From positions 1,674,001-1,738,000 of the forward strand of contig NZ_CP042433.1 of the NCBI RefSeq assembly GCF_007970805.1: a stretch of 64,000 nt of DNA, read 5' to 3'. The notes under the pieces were generated by a model. It was given only the letters and a program-made list of their open reading frames with translations, made no database searches and had not been told where the DNA came from. The translations under genes and the position numbers were made by a program. This document shows, one piece after another, positions 55,645-64,000 of this stretch. This DNA comes from Flavisolibacter ginsenosidimutans. Lineage in GTDB: Bacteria > Bacteroidota > Bacteroidia > Chitinophagales > Chitinophagaceae. Each line of letters starts with the position of its first letter. Position 1 is the stretch's first letter.

Positions 55645-58431
55645 TTAGTTTACACCCATTCCCGCTGTTCCGGATGAAGTTGTAAACGAATACCGGCCAC
55701 TTCCAATTTGAATCACTGCAGAACCGTTTTCCATTCGCAAAAATTTTACACCTTGCGCCGCATCTATTCTTTTGCCGTCTTCCTTCACCGCGTCCGTTGA
55801 ACCCGCAGGCACGTACAACAAAGCCGTTGCGTTTGCGGGCACGGTTACGTTCCAGGAAAGAGAGTTGCCTTCCCGCTTCCAATTGCTTTCAATCTTTCCG
55901 TAGGGAGAGTCATGCGACGCATTCACGAACGTGAGTTCTTTTACAAACGAAGGCTTCATGATGATTTTCTTAAAGCCAACATCCGTTGCATCGGATTGTA
56001 TTCCGCCCAAATCCTCGTACATCCAAATCAATAAGTCACCAAGAAGCATCACGTGATTCTGCGAATTCATTGCGGGATCAGCGGTGTTGCCATTCCACAA
56101 TTCCCAAATGGTGGTTGCTCCATTCTTTACCATGTAACCCCAACTTGGATAAGTCGTGTTGCTTGCCAGCTTGTACGCAATGTCTCCGCGGCCGAAGAGT
56201 GTTAACCACCGCATGAGCCATTGCGTTCCGATTACGCCGGTGCTGATGTGTCCACCGTTCTGCACCTGAATCTTCTGAACAATATTTTGAAAAACTTTTT
56301 CACTGTCGCTTGTAGCAACAAGGTGAAAGGCCAACGGCAACAAGTTTGCCGTAACCGTGTTGTTGCTGTATTGCGCTGTTGAAGGGTGATAAAATTTTTT
56401 GTTGAATGCCGCTTTCACCTTCACCGCTTCCGCTGCGAAACCGGCAATGTCTTCATCGTGTCCTGTTAAGGAAGCAAAGCGTTGCATCACGTCCATGAAG
56501 TAATAGTAATAAGCAGTAGCAAGTAACTGCGGATCGGTGTTGCGCATTGAATCCTGGCTGTGAATCAGCTTGGGTGATTCCGGCGGCACGCACCAATCGC
56601 CGTAGCTGTCTTTTGTTACGATGTATTCAGGCGTCATGTACTTGCCTTTCATGTATGCAAGCCATTTCTTCATTGCCGCGTAATGTTTTTCAATGGGCGC
56701 CTTGTTGCCGTATTGCCGGTACAGCATATCCGACACGGTAAGAAAAGCGCCGGGCCAGGTCATGTTGTCTTTGTAATAAAACCAAAAGCTTGGAGCAACA
56801 TCGGGGATACTGCCTTCCGCTGTTTGCGCATCGGCCAGATCGTTCATCCATTTTGCGTAAAAGGCATTGTTGTCAAACAAAAAACTTTCGCCGTAAGCGC
56901 CCATCGTTCTGTCGCCAAGCCAGGGCTGGCGTTCGTTGCGCTGCGGACAATCAACCGGCATTCCTTTGTAATTGCTGCGAATGCCCCAGTACGCATTTTT
57001 GTGAACCTGGTTGATGACGCTGTTTGATGTTTCAAGAGAACCGGTAGTTTGCAAATCATCGTACACAACTTCGCCGGCAAAGTCATCAAGCTTTGGTTTG
57101 CCGGGATAACCAGTGATTTCAACATAACGGAAACCGTGTGTAACAAAAGTTGGATTCCAGGTTTCTTTACCATCGCCTTTTAAGGTATAAACGTCCGTCA
57201 CTTTCGCATCACGCAAATTGGCCACGTAGGGTTCTCCGTTCGGTTGCAGGCTTTCCGCAAAGCGCAAGGTTACTGCGGCCCCTTTTTCTCCTTTCACGTT
57301 CATCTTTAACCAACCGGCCATGTTTTGTCCCATGTCCAAAACGTACCTGTTGGACGAAAGTTTTTTTATGGAGACAGGCTTGATGCTTTCCATCACTTTC
57401 ATAAATGGATTCATCTGCGCTTTCAGCATACCGCCGGGAGTTTTCATCAAATCAACTTGAAGCCAAGCCGCGTCGTTGAACTCTTTCTTGTTCCAACCAT
57501 TCAATTCTTTTCGGGCATCGTATTCTTCGCCGTCGTATTCGTTGTTCGTTCTTATCGGGCCATCAGCCGTTGCTTTCCACGATTCATCACTTGCAACAAT
57601 CTGTTTTGTACCATCGTTGTATTCGATTTCCAGTTGCAAAAGCATTCGCGGGAAACCGAAGTCGTGCCATTTCTGCGGCTTGTAAGCTTGCCGCATTGTA
57701 AAGAAACGGCCGTTGCCCAGCACAACACCGATTGCATTTTTTCCGCCCTTCAATTGGGGCGTTACGTCAAACGCATTGTACAAAATTGTTTTGCTGTAAT
57801 CGGTTGGCCCGGGTGCGAGAACTTGATCACCAATTTTATCGCCGTTGATATACAATTCATAAAGGCCCAAACCCGAAACGTAGATTGTTGCCCGCTTAAT
57901 GTCTTTGCTTGCTGAAATTTCTTTTCGCAGATATCTTGCAGAGAGCCGCGCAAATTTGCTTACGCTGTCCCAGGAAAATGCTCTATCCAAGCCAATCCAT
58001 TTTGCTTTCCAGTCGGATGCTTGCAATAAACCCATTGTAAACGATGCAGGCGTGCTCCAGTCAGTTTCTCCAAGATTCGTCCAGGTTTTTACTTTCCAGA
58101 AACATTGTTGCCTGCTTTGCAAAGGCGTACCTGCATACACAACAAGAATAGACCGGTCGGATGCAAGCCTTCCGGAATTCCACAGATCACCTTCTTCACG
58201 TGACAATTTATCCAACGAAGAAGCGACGATGATTTGATAAGCCGTTTGCTTTACGCCCCTTGCAAGGCTGTTTATTTGCCAGTTGAAACGCGGTGACGTT
58301 ACATCAATGCCTTTCGGATTAACCAACGTCTCACATTTTAAATTTTCAGTAATAATCACCTCTGAAGCTTTTGTAGCAATCGAGCAGCATGCAAGTAAAA
58401 AAGCGAAAACTATTTTATAAACGCGTTTCAT
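55645..58431 (-). CDS. GH78 alpha-L-rhamnosidase
   Basis: A 928-residue exported enzyme (signal ending ATKA near residue 22). Domains in order: Ig-like N-terminal domain (NPKGIDVTSPRFNWQI), carbohydrate-binding CBM67-like beta domain (LYELYINGDKIGDQVLAPG), beta domain (YVLDMGQNMAGW), (alpha/alpha)6 barrel and C-terminal sandwich. The active-site block reads GMPVDCPQRNERQPWLGD, with Asn replacing the first Asp of the usual D-E-R but the general-acid Glu kept; ATTIWELWNG supplies the general base. It releases alpha-L-rhamnose. The start is 1 bp after the GH2 stop, so the two are tightly linked. Confidence 0.92.
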   Translation of the reverse strand: MKRVYKIVFAFLLACCSIATKASEVIITENLKCETLVNPKGIDVTSPRFNWQINSLARGVKQTAYQIIVASSLDKLSREEGDLWNSGRLASDRSILVVYAGTPLQSRQQCFWKVKTWTNLGETDWSTPASFTMGLLQASDWKAKWIGLDRAFSWDSVSKFARLSARYLRKEISASKDIKRATIYVSGLGLYELYINGDKIGDQVLAPGPTDYSKTILYNAFDVTPQLKGGKNAIGVVLGNGRFFTMRQAYKPQKWHDFGFPRMLLQLEIEYNDGTKQIVASDESWKATADGPIRTNNEYDGEEYDARKELNGWNKKEFNDAAWLQVDLMKTPGGMLKAQMNPFMKVMESIKPVSIKKLSSNRYVLDMGQNMAGWLKMNVKGEKGAAVTLRFAESLQPNGEPYVANLRDAKVTDVYTLKGDGKETWNPTFVTHGFRYVEITGYPGKPKLDDFAGEVVYDDLQTTGSLETSNSVINQVHKNAYWGIRSNYKGMPVDCPQRNERQPWLGDRTMGAYGESFLFDNNAFYAKWMNDLADAQTAEGSIPDVAPSFWFYYKDNMTWPGAFLTVSDMLYRQYGNKAPIEKHYAAMKKWLAYMKGKYMTPEYIVTKDSYGDWCVPPESPKLIHSQDSMRNTDPQLLATAYYYYFMDVMQRFASLTGHDEDIAGFAAEAVKVKAAFNKKFYHPSTAQYSNNTVTANLLPLAFHLVATSDSEKVFQNIVQKIQVQNGGHISTGVIGTQWLMRWLTLFGRGDIAYKLASNTTYPSWGYMVKNGATTIWELWNGNTADPAMNSQNHVMLLGDLLIWMYEDLGGIQSDATDVGFKKIIMKPSFVKELTFVNASHDSPYGKIESNWKREGNSLSWNVTVPANATALLYVPAGSTDAVKEDGKRIDAAQGVKFLRMENGSAVIQIGSGRYSFTTSSGTAGMGVN

Positions 58432-58432
58432 T

Positions 58433-61240
58433 TTATTGGTTTCTGAAATCGAAATACAAGGTTATCTGCAATGCCCTGGTTGAGTCCTTTTCGTAATCGT
58501 AAAAAATATTTTTGCCGCCCATCGGACCGGTCGTTTCGGCACGCTGTGTTTTGCTGCCGATGCTTGGAATGCCTTGCATAAACGAAATGTCTCCGCTTGG
58601 AAACAACGGCTCGTAATTGTGCCATTGGTCGGTTTTTGGTGCCGGTGTAAAAAGACGCAGAAACAAATCTTCGTTGTCGGTATAAACGGTAAACGGCTGC
58701 GAGGTTGTAACGAACCGACACTGATAAAAGCTGGAATAATATCCTTTAAACTCAGGATAATCCCAGCTTTCGGCTGTTTCGGTGTTATTGTATTCCTTTC
58801 GCCAAATACCAAATTGGTTTCCTTTTAAACGGTTTTTCCAAACACGGTATGGGCCGTTGCCCATGTAGTCTACACCTTTGATTTGCGATTCGGGAAAAGA
58901 AAAATTCACGCCGTCAAACCAGGTAAAATAATTAGAAGGAAAATAACGAACAATCATTTGCACAATGCCTGATGGATAGATTTTCCACTGCAAAGTGTTG
59001 TAGCTTTTCTTTCTGTCAAACGAAGAAGCGATCACCAGTGTATCGCCTTCGTAACGTTGCGTGAATGACGAAAAATTATTCACGGCTTCTTGCACAATCG
59101 GTCCGTTTTTAAACGGAATATCGCCCTTTGCATTTTTTACATCCAGCAACAGGCCCGTACGTTGATGAATGCGCAACGAAACGCCGCTTGAACCAATGAC
59201 AAAGGCAGAATCCTGCAATTGAATCGTTGGACGACTTGCTTTGCTTGTTCTTTGCAAGAACCGTTTCGCAACGCACGATGGTTTTAAAATTGGAAAACTC
59301 CAAGTAAAAATTTCTTTGTTGTCAACCCCAAAAGCCGAAACATACAAAACATCGTAGGCCTTCCAGGTATTGGGCAAAGAAATTTGCAACACGGCGTTTT
59401 GTTTCGGAAGCACGTTTGGCGATTTAGCCGTTCCGCTTATTTCTTTCAACGAAGTGTTTTGCAAGCTTTTTAACCTCCACAAAAACTTGCATTGCGAAAG
59501 ATTGGTAAAATGAAAACGGTTCTCAACGTTGAACGTCCCGTCAAAATCATCCGTGATTTCTTTCCTTTCGAAATGCACCGGGCTCCAGATTTCTTTGATG
59601 GCAAAATAGCTTCCCTCTTTCTCGTGAAACGGACCGACGATGCCATCAGCGCCGTGAAATTTATCCGTGTCAATCGAATCTTTTAAATCGTGACGAACCA
59701 CGCCTTCATCGGCCAGGTCCCATAAAAAGCCACCGGCGCTTAAGGGATTGCTCCACATCTTTTCCCAATAATCTTCCAAGCCTGCGCCATGACCGCCATC
59801 GAACCAGCCGTGCAAAAATTCGGTTGGCATTACAATGTTGTGACCAGCTTCATAATTGCCGATACCGTAGTTGTATTCGCGGTAATGTTGCGTATCAAAA
59901 CCGTTGAAGTCCTGCCAGGGATGAATGACCGTTCTCTTTTGAATGTCGTTATTGGCAAACAAATGATCCAGTTCAAAATTGTGTCCGCCTTCGTTGCCGT
60001 TGTCCCAAAGAACAATGCAAGGATGGTTTACGTCGTGTTCAATCATTTCTTTCACCAGTTTTGAACCCGTTGGTATATCGTAATGCCCGTGCCATCCTGC
60101 TAATTCATTCAGCACGTAAAGGCCAAGCGAATCGCAAACGTCGAGGAAATGTTCGTCGGGCGGATAGTGTGACATGCGCACGGCGTTCATGTTCATGTCC
60201 TTCATCAGTTGTACGTCAGTTATGCTTAATGCTTTGCTCGTTGTGCGGCCTGTTGTTGGCCAGAAGGAGTGGCGATTCACGCCTTTGAATTTTACTTTCA
60301 CGCCGTTCACGTAAATACCGTCGTGCGGCTTTACCTGTATCGTTCTAAAACCAAATTTTTTTTCAACAACATGAACTGCCTTTCCGTTTTTATACAACGT
60401 GAAAACGGCTTTGTATAAATTTGGAAATTCGGTAGACCAAAGCTTCGGCAAAGAAAACGGGGAAGCGATGAAAGTTTTATCGCCAGTTACGTTGGCCGTC
60501 GTGATGTTGCCAAATTTTGCTCCTTTCGCATCATACAACTGCACGGAGATTTTATTACCGCTCCCGGTTCTTACCTCCGCTAAAAAATTTCCACTTGCTT
60601 TTGCATCAATAGCAATGTAGTCGATGTGTGTTTGCGGCAATGCCTCCAAAAAAACAGGACGAAAAATGCCTCCGAAAATCCAGAAGTCAGCTTTTCGCTC
60701 GGCTTCGTTCACTGATTGGTTTGCGGAATGTTTGGCAACGGTGACTTCCAATAAATTTTTGCCGTCAAACCTTAACAGCGACGAGACGTTGTATTTAAAC
60801 GCATAGAAAGCGCCTTGGTGAATTTCGCCTGCTGATTGCCCGTTCACTTTTACATCGGCATCTGTCATTACGCCTTCGAAACAAAGGTTGACCGTTTTGT
60901 TCTTCCAGTTTACAGGAACGGTAAACTCGTATTTGTATAAACCTTTTTCCTTGCCGCGAACGCTGTCTTTTGCCAGGCCGTAATCGTACTTGCCAAAGCC
61001 TTGTAATTCCCAACAAGAAGGCACAGCGATAGTTGTCCATTTGTTTGCACTCATGCCACCGGTACACATAAACTGCCACTGAACCGTGTTATCACTCCCG
61101 GTTCCGGAAAGATATTTAACTTCTGTTTGTTGGGCTAAGAGAAAAAAGGTTGAAAGAAGAAAAAAAGAGAAGAACGCCATCGCCTTAAAAGCAAAGGAAC
61201 GCGGGGTTGAATCAAATGATATGTAATTTTTCCGCTTCAA
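58433..61240 (-). CDS. GH2-family beta-glycosidase
   Basis: A 935-residue exported enzyme with sugar-binding jelly roll, Ig-like domain and TIM barrel. The acid/base is E417 in WDNGNEGGH and the nucleophile E474 in MPTEFLHGWFDGG, a motif divergent from LacZ. It is not a classical beta-galactosidase; beta-glucuronidase, beta-galacturonidase or another rhamnogalacturonan-directed activity is possible. The frame opens with TTG at 61240, which overlaps the upstream stop (TTGA); this gives KRKNYISF before the hydrophobic leader. An ATG 20 codons further in (61180) gives a leader without basic residues. The TTG is preferred on coupling and charge. Confidence 0.86.
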   Translation of the reverse strand: MKRKNYISFDSTPRSFAFKAMAFFSFFLLSTFFLLAQQTEVKYLSGTGSDNTVQWQFMCTGGMSANKWTTIAVPSCWELQGFGKYDYGLAKDSVRGKEKGLYKYEFTVPVNWKNKTVNLCFEGVMTDADVKVNGQSAGEIHQGAFYAFKYNVSSLLRFDGKNLLEVTVAKHSANQSVNEAERKADFWIFGGIFRPVFLEALPQTHIDYIAIDAKASGNFLAEVRTGSGNKISVQLYDAKGAKFGNITTANVTGDKTFIASPFSLPKLWSTEFPNLYKAVFTLYKNGKAVHVVEKKFGFRTIQVKPHDGIYVNGVKVKFKGVNRHSFWPTTGRTTSKALSITDVQLMKDMNMNAVRMSHYPPDEHFLDVCDSLGLYVLNELAGWHGHYDIPTGSKLVKEMIEHDVNHPCIVLWDNGNEGGHNFELDHLFANNDIQKRTVIHPWQDFNGFDTQHYREYNYGIGNYEAGHNIVMPTEFLHGWFDGGHGAGLEDYWEKMWSNPLSAGGFLWDLADEGVVRHDLKDSIDTDKFHGADGIVGPFHEKEGSYFAIKEIWSPVHFERKEITDDFDGTFNVENRFHFTNLSQCKFLWRLKSLQNTSLKEISGTAKSPNVLPKQNAVLQISLPNTWKAYDVLYVSAFGVDNKEIFTWSFPILKPSCVAKRFLQRTSKASRPTIQLQDSAFVIGSSGVSLRIHQRTGLLLDVKNAKGDIPFKNGPIVQEAVNNFSSFTQRYEGDTLVIASSFDRKKSYNTLQWKIYPSGIVQMIVRYFPSNYFTWFDGVNFSFPESQIKGVDYMGNGPYRVWKNRLKGNQFGIWRKEYNNTETAESWDYPEFKGYYSSFYQCRFVTTSQPFTVYTDNEDLFLRLFTPAPKTDQWHNYEPLFPSGDISFMQGIPSIGSKTQRAETTGPMGGKNIFYDYEKDSTRALQITLYFDFRNQ

Positions 61241-62691
61241 TCCTTTTTATTTTTATCCACCGATGACTTGTTGACGTTGCATTCAAAAGGCACGGCAGGC
61301 AGTCCGTCTTTGTTGAATAAATTGGGCTGTGCCGCTTCGTTCCAGGCAAAGCGAACAAAAGCTGGTGAAGGAACAGCAACGGAAACAACGATTACTTTGT
61401 CTTGAGCAATCGTCGCGTTCGCAGGATGATAAATACCGTCACTGCCGGCTACTTTAAACCAAGTCAACGGTTCGTTGTTGTTGGAGACGATGCCTGCGCC
61501 AAGGTGATCGAAACTTATGTTGATAATATTGCCTTTTACTTGCACCGCTTTCAATACCGGGCCGCTGTACTCAATCTTCTTTCCGTAATCGTGCGCAAGT
61601 GCCAACAAAGCAAGGCGCTTACCAATCTCCCATTTATACGTTGGGTGAAGATCGCTGATGTGATCAACCAAATCTGTTGTAACAATCATTCCCGTATGCG
61701 GCAACGAAAGCGCCTCGGATTGTGCTTGACGAAAGGCCGGAAGGTCTGTGTCGGTTAAAGCAACCTTACCGCTGTTTTTTGAATACTCAAAAGGCGCGAT
61801 TTGAACAAAGTAAAAAGACGCACCGCCATCGTTCCACAACTTTCGCCAACTATTAATCAGGTGTTTGAATTTAAAACCATACACCGGCGCCTCTTTCAAA
61901 AAACAATTCGTTTCGCCCTGGTACCATAAAAAACCTTTTAGCGTAAACGGCGCCAACGGCTTTATCATGCCACTATAAAATTTACCGGGATTCGATTCAT
62001 CAACAGAAATGGTTTGCGGGCTGTTGCCGTTCTTCACTTCACCCGACATCCACGGCTCGATGTTGCTTCCACTAACAGACGAACCAATCATGCCAACAGG
62101 CACATGCAGTTCTTCAAACAACTTCTTTGCAAAAAAATAACCGGCGGCGGAGAAAGCACGAAGCGACTCTCCTTCCGCTTCGTTCCATCCTTTGTTCACA
62201 TTCGCAGCGTCGCCTTTCGTCAGGTCACGCTTCACCAGAAACAAGCGAATGGAGGTATTGCGCTCATTTTTCAAAGCAACCGAATCAATGCCGGTGCCGT
62301 GAAGTGCGTGAGCGAATTTGCCTTCCTTCATCATGGTGTATTCCATGTTTGATTGCCCGGAGCACAACCAAACTTCACCCACCAAAATATTTTTCAGCAC
62401 AATGATATTGCTCCCGCTGATGGTTAATTCTCTTGGCTTATCCGAAGCGGCCATCGCATCGAGCCATGTCATCCAGTTGCCTTCACCATCGGCTTCCGCG
62501 TTCTTTTGCTGGCCTCCAAATTTCACCACGACTTTTTCGCCTTTATCAGCACGCCCCCAAATGGCAACCTGTGCGTTACGTTGCAACACCATGTTGTCGC
62601 CCAGAATTTTCGGCAACGTAATGGTTGCCTTTGCACTCAATGCAAACAGGCAAAAACAAAAAAAGAGATATGGAAAGTTTTGTTTGTTCAC
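61237..62691 (-). CDS. Sialate O-acetylesterase-family SGNH esterase
   Basis: A 484-residue exported SGNH-type hydrolase. The catalytic serine is S114 in CSGQSNMEY and the Asp-His pair is in ISDLHPTYKWEIGKRLA. Early residues LPKILGDNMVLQRNAQVAIWG are the family hallmark, and the middle carries KGFLWYQGETNC. It would remove acetyl groups from pectic or other glycans in the periplasm; sialic acid itself is unlikely in this setting. The start codon is GTG at 62691, 6 bp after the upstream stop. Its stop overlaps the following GH2 start. Confidence 0.9.
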   Translation of the reverse strand: MNKQNFPYLFFCFCLFALSAKATITLPKILGDNMVLQRNAQVAIWGRADKGEKVVVKFGGQQKNAEADGEGNWMTWLDAMAASDKPRELTISGSNIIVLKNILVGEVWLCSGQSNMEYTMMKEGKFAHALHGTGIDSVALKNERNTSIRLFLVKRDLTKGDAANVNKGWNEAEGESLRAFSAAGYFFAKKLFEELHVPVGMIGSSVSGSNIEPWMSGEVKNGNSPQTISVDESNPGKFYSGMIKPLAPFTLKGFLWYQGETNCFLKEAPVYGFKFKHLINSWRKLWNDGGASFYFVQIAPFEYSKNSGKVALTDTDLPAFRQAQSEALSLPHTGMIVTTDLVDHISDLHPTYKWEIGKRLALLALAHDYGKKIEYSGPVLKAVQVKGNIINISFDHLGAGIVSNNNEPLTWFKVAGSDGIYHPANATIAQDKVIVVSVAVPSPAFVRFAWNEAAQPNLFNKDGLPAVPFECNVNKSSVDKNKKD

Positions 62692-62697
62692 GAGGGC

Positions 62698-63999
62698 TTA
62701 TTTAGGCAACGATGTTTTAAATGAAGAGATGTAGTACTCCGCTTTTTTATCCTGTTCGCCGCCGTTTGGCAAATCAAAATTTTGGTCCGTTGGCGTATCG
62801 GCATTGGGAAAGCGTCTTACACTTCCCGTTCGGAAAACGACACGGTCAATACTTGAAAGTGGTGCATAGAACAATCCCGACGACGCCTTGCCGTTTACGG
62901 TCACGGTGTAAAAACGATTGTCGGCATTCAAATCAATCTTAATGTTGTAGGTTTCGTTTGCTGCATACTTTGTCAAATTCTTGTTACGATAACCAGCCTT
63001 TGTAATCAAGGCCCCCGTTGAATCAAAACTTAAACGTACACCGGGCGTGCCTTTGCTGTCGGTGAACTCAATTTCAAGATTGCCATTCGTCGCTTGCTGC
63101 GGCGTAACGGAAAATTCAACAACGATGTGTTTTGAAGACGGAATCATACGTTCGGCTTTTGCGTAATCAAACGGATCCCAATCCTGAAGCGTCAATGCTT
63201 TTGTTCCGTTGCTCATCTTTTCAATCGAGACAGGCGTCCACAAGCCGCTGTTGTAATTCCATTGCGCCAATTCTTTTCCATCGGGCATTGAATTAAAAAC
63301 TTCATCCACTTGCGACGTCACTTTATCCCGAACGGGAACGGGAATCATGGCCACCCAAATGTCTTCTTTGTTCATGCTGTAGCTTACCCAAATGTTTCCG
63401 TCTGGTGGCATTGGCCCTTCATCCGTAATGCCACGAACGTATTGCGGCCCGTAAGACTTATACGCACCGCCGTAACGCATAGACGTAATTTCACCGTTCA
63501 CCAAAAGCAGTTTGTCGTAATTCAATCCATCATTGCTAACCGACAAAGCCAGGGGCCAGCGAAACTCTGATGGATTGTAGATCGTAACATACTTTCCATC
63601 GCTTGTTTTTTGTCCCCAGATTTTTGCGTTGCTGTTTACAAAATGCGGCGCACGGGTTGGATTGTAAAGCCACGTTTTGCCCCCGTCTTTTGTAATGTCG
63701 GTTAGCGCATTTTTCCAAAGACCGACGACTCTGCCATCATTCAACCTGTAATAAGAAAACGCTTTTAAATCTTTCTTCAAAGAGATCAATGGATCATCCC
63801 TGTCGGCTTCTTCCACCCATTGTTGGGTCATCAATGGGTTGGCAAGAATTTCATTACATGCTTCTATAAAACCCTTGTCTTTGCTTGAAGTATAAAAAGG
63901 ATAAACCGTGTTCTTCTCGCTCCAGCCTTTGTTGTAACGAATAAAATAAATCGGCCCGAAGCTGCCGTCTTTGTAAATCTCACGAACGGCACGACCCAT
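62698..63999 (-). CDS. C-terminal part of a BNR-type secreted glycan-active protein (cut by window edge)
   Basis: 433 residues are visible and the gene continues beyond the window, so the ATG at 63999 is probably internal. The visible N-terminal half is a beta-propeller with one Asp box (TKDGGKTW) and the blocks PMPPDGNIWVSYSMNKEDIWV and GVNxDGL-like loops (here SVSNDGLNYDKL). The C-terminal 180 residues form a concanavalin-like jelly roll (LEIEFTDSKGTPGVRLSFDS, FYTVTVNGKASSG). Such two-domain proteins are annotated as sialidase-like or exo-acting hydrolases in Bacteroidota pectin loci. It heads the visible minus-strand run, 6 bp before the esterase. Function not assigned. Confidence 0.7.
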   Translation of the reverse strand: MGRAVREIYKDGSFGPIYFIRYNKGWSEKNTVYPFYTSSKDKGFIEACNEILANPLMTQQWVEEADRDDPLISLKKDLKAFSYYRLNDGRVVGLWKNALTDITKDGGKTWLYNPTRAPHFVNSNAKIWGQKTSDGKYVTIYNPSEFRWPLALSVSNDGLNYDKLLLVNGEITSMRYGGAYKSYGPQYVRGITDEGPMPPDGNIWVSYSMNKEDIWVAMIPVPVRDKVTSQVDEVFNSMPDGKELAQWNYNSGLWTPVSIEKMSNGTKALTLQDWDPFDYAKAERMIPSSKHIVVEFSVTPQQATNGNLEIEFTDSKGTPGVRLSFDSTGALITKAGYRNKNLTKYAANETYNIKIDLNADNRFYTVTVNGKASSGLFYAPLSSIDRVVFRTGSVRRFPNADTPTDQNFDLPNGGEQDKKAEYYISSFKTSLPK

Positions 64000-64000
64000 G

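Overview
The window looks like a chromosomal segment of a Bacteroidota bacterium, most likely Chitinophagaceae or a near relative. The evidence is a SusC/SusD pair, many secreted glycoside hydrolases of plant-polysaccharide type, signal peptides ending in a Bacteroidota-style A-Q, no Shine-Dalgarno tracts before the starts, and a moderate G+C content that I judge by eye at somewhat under 50 %. Family-level placement is inference. There is no rRNA, tRNA, CRISPR array or transposase.

Layout. (1) 68-2882: an integral-membrane DUF5009/HGSNAT-like acyltransferase and an L-fucose/L-arabinose isomerase-family protein. (2) 2948-9641, minus strand: a signalling operon of REC-histidine kinase, CHASE3-GAF hybrid kinase with three receiver domains, single-domain response regulator, CheR and CheB. 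(3) 10004-15517, plus strand: a MerR regulator with a degenerate cobalamin-type domain, then a secreted DUF5703 protein and a GH127 beta-L-arabinofuranosidase. (4) 15712-18086: an AT-rich island with a single-HKD phospholipase-D-like protein and a DUF262-HNH protein, a probable acquired defence module. (5) 18161-24673, minus: Gfo/Idh oxidoreductase, MaoC hydratase, FucP-like MFS transporter and GH106 rhamnosidase, with a divergent AraC activator. (6) 25909-34996, minus: SusC, SusD, a leaderless solute-binding-protein homologue, two CaiB/BaiF CoA-transferases and a lactonase-like amidohydrolase, tightly packed. (7) 35279-48755, minus: Gfo/Idh oxidoreductase, sodium:solute symporter, GH78-like rhamnosidase, RuBisCO-like protein, DUF1537 acid-sugar kinase, Asp/Glu-racemase-like protein, BASS transporter and LacZ-type GH2. 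(8) 48772-63999, minus: GH141-like/rhamnose-mutarotase fusion, TIM-barrel epimerase, STN-esterase fusion, BNR sialidase-like protein, DUF3826 protein, GH78, GH2, SGNH esterase and a BNR protein cut by the window edge.

How the genes fit together. The secreted enzymes (GH2, GH78, GH106, GH127, GH141-like, esterases) match removal of rhamnose, arabinose, galactose and possibly fucose from pectin such as rhamnogalacturonan II or rhamnogalacturonan I side chains. SusCD and the MFS, SSS and BASS carriers would import the products. The two most interesting intracellular modules are the RuBisCO-like protein plus DUF1537 kinase, which resembles the branched-sugar (D-apiose/apionate) pathway, and a SusCD-linked CoA-transferase/MaoC module whose substrate I cannot name. 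Apiose occurs in rhamnogalacturonan II, so the first module suits the secreted enzyme set.

Two families of dispersed non-coding repeats lie between these genes. One is about 60-75 bp (seven copies), the other about 140-200 bp (three copies). One copy of the longer repeat supplies the last codons of the DUF1537 kinase, and another supplies the only credible ATG of the GH78-like enzyme.
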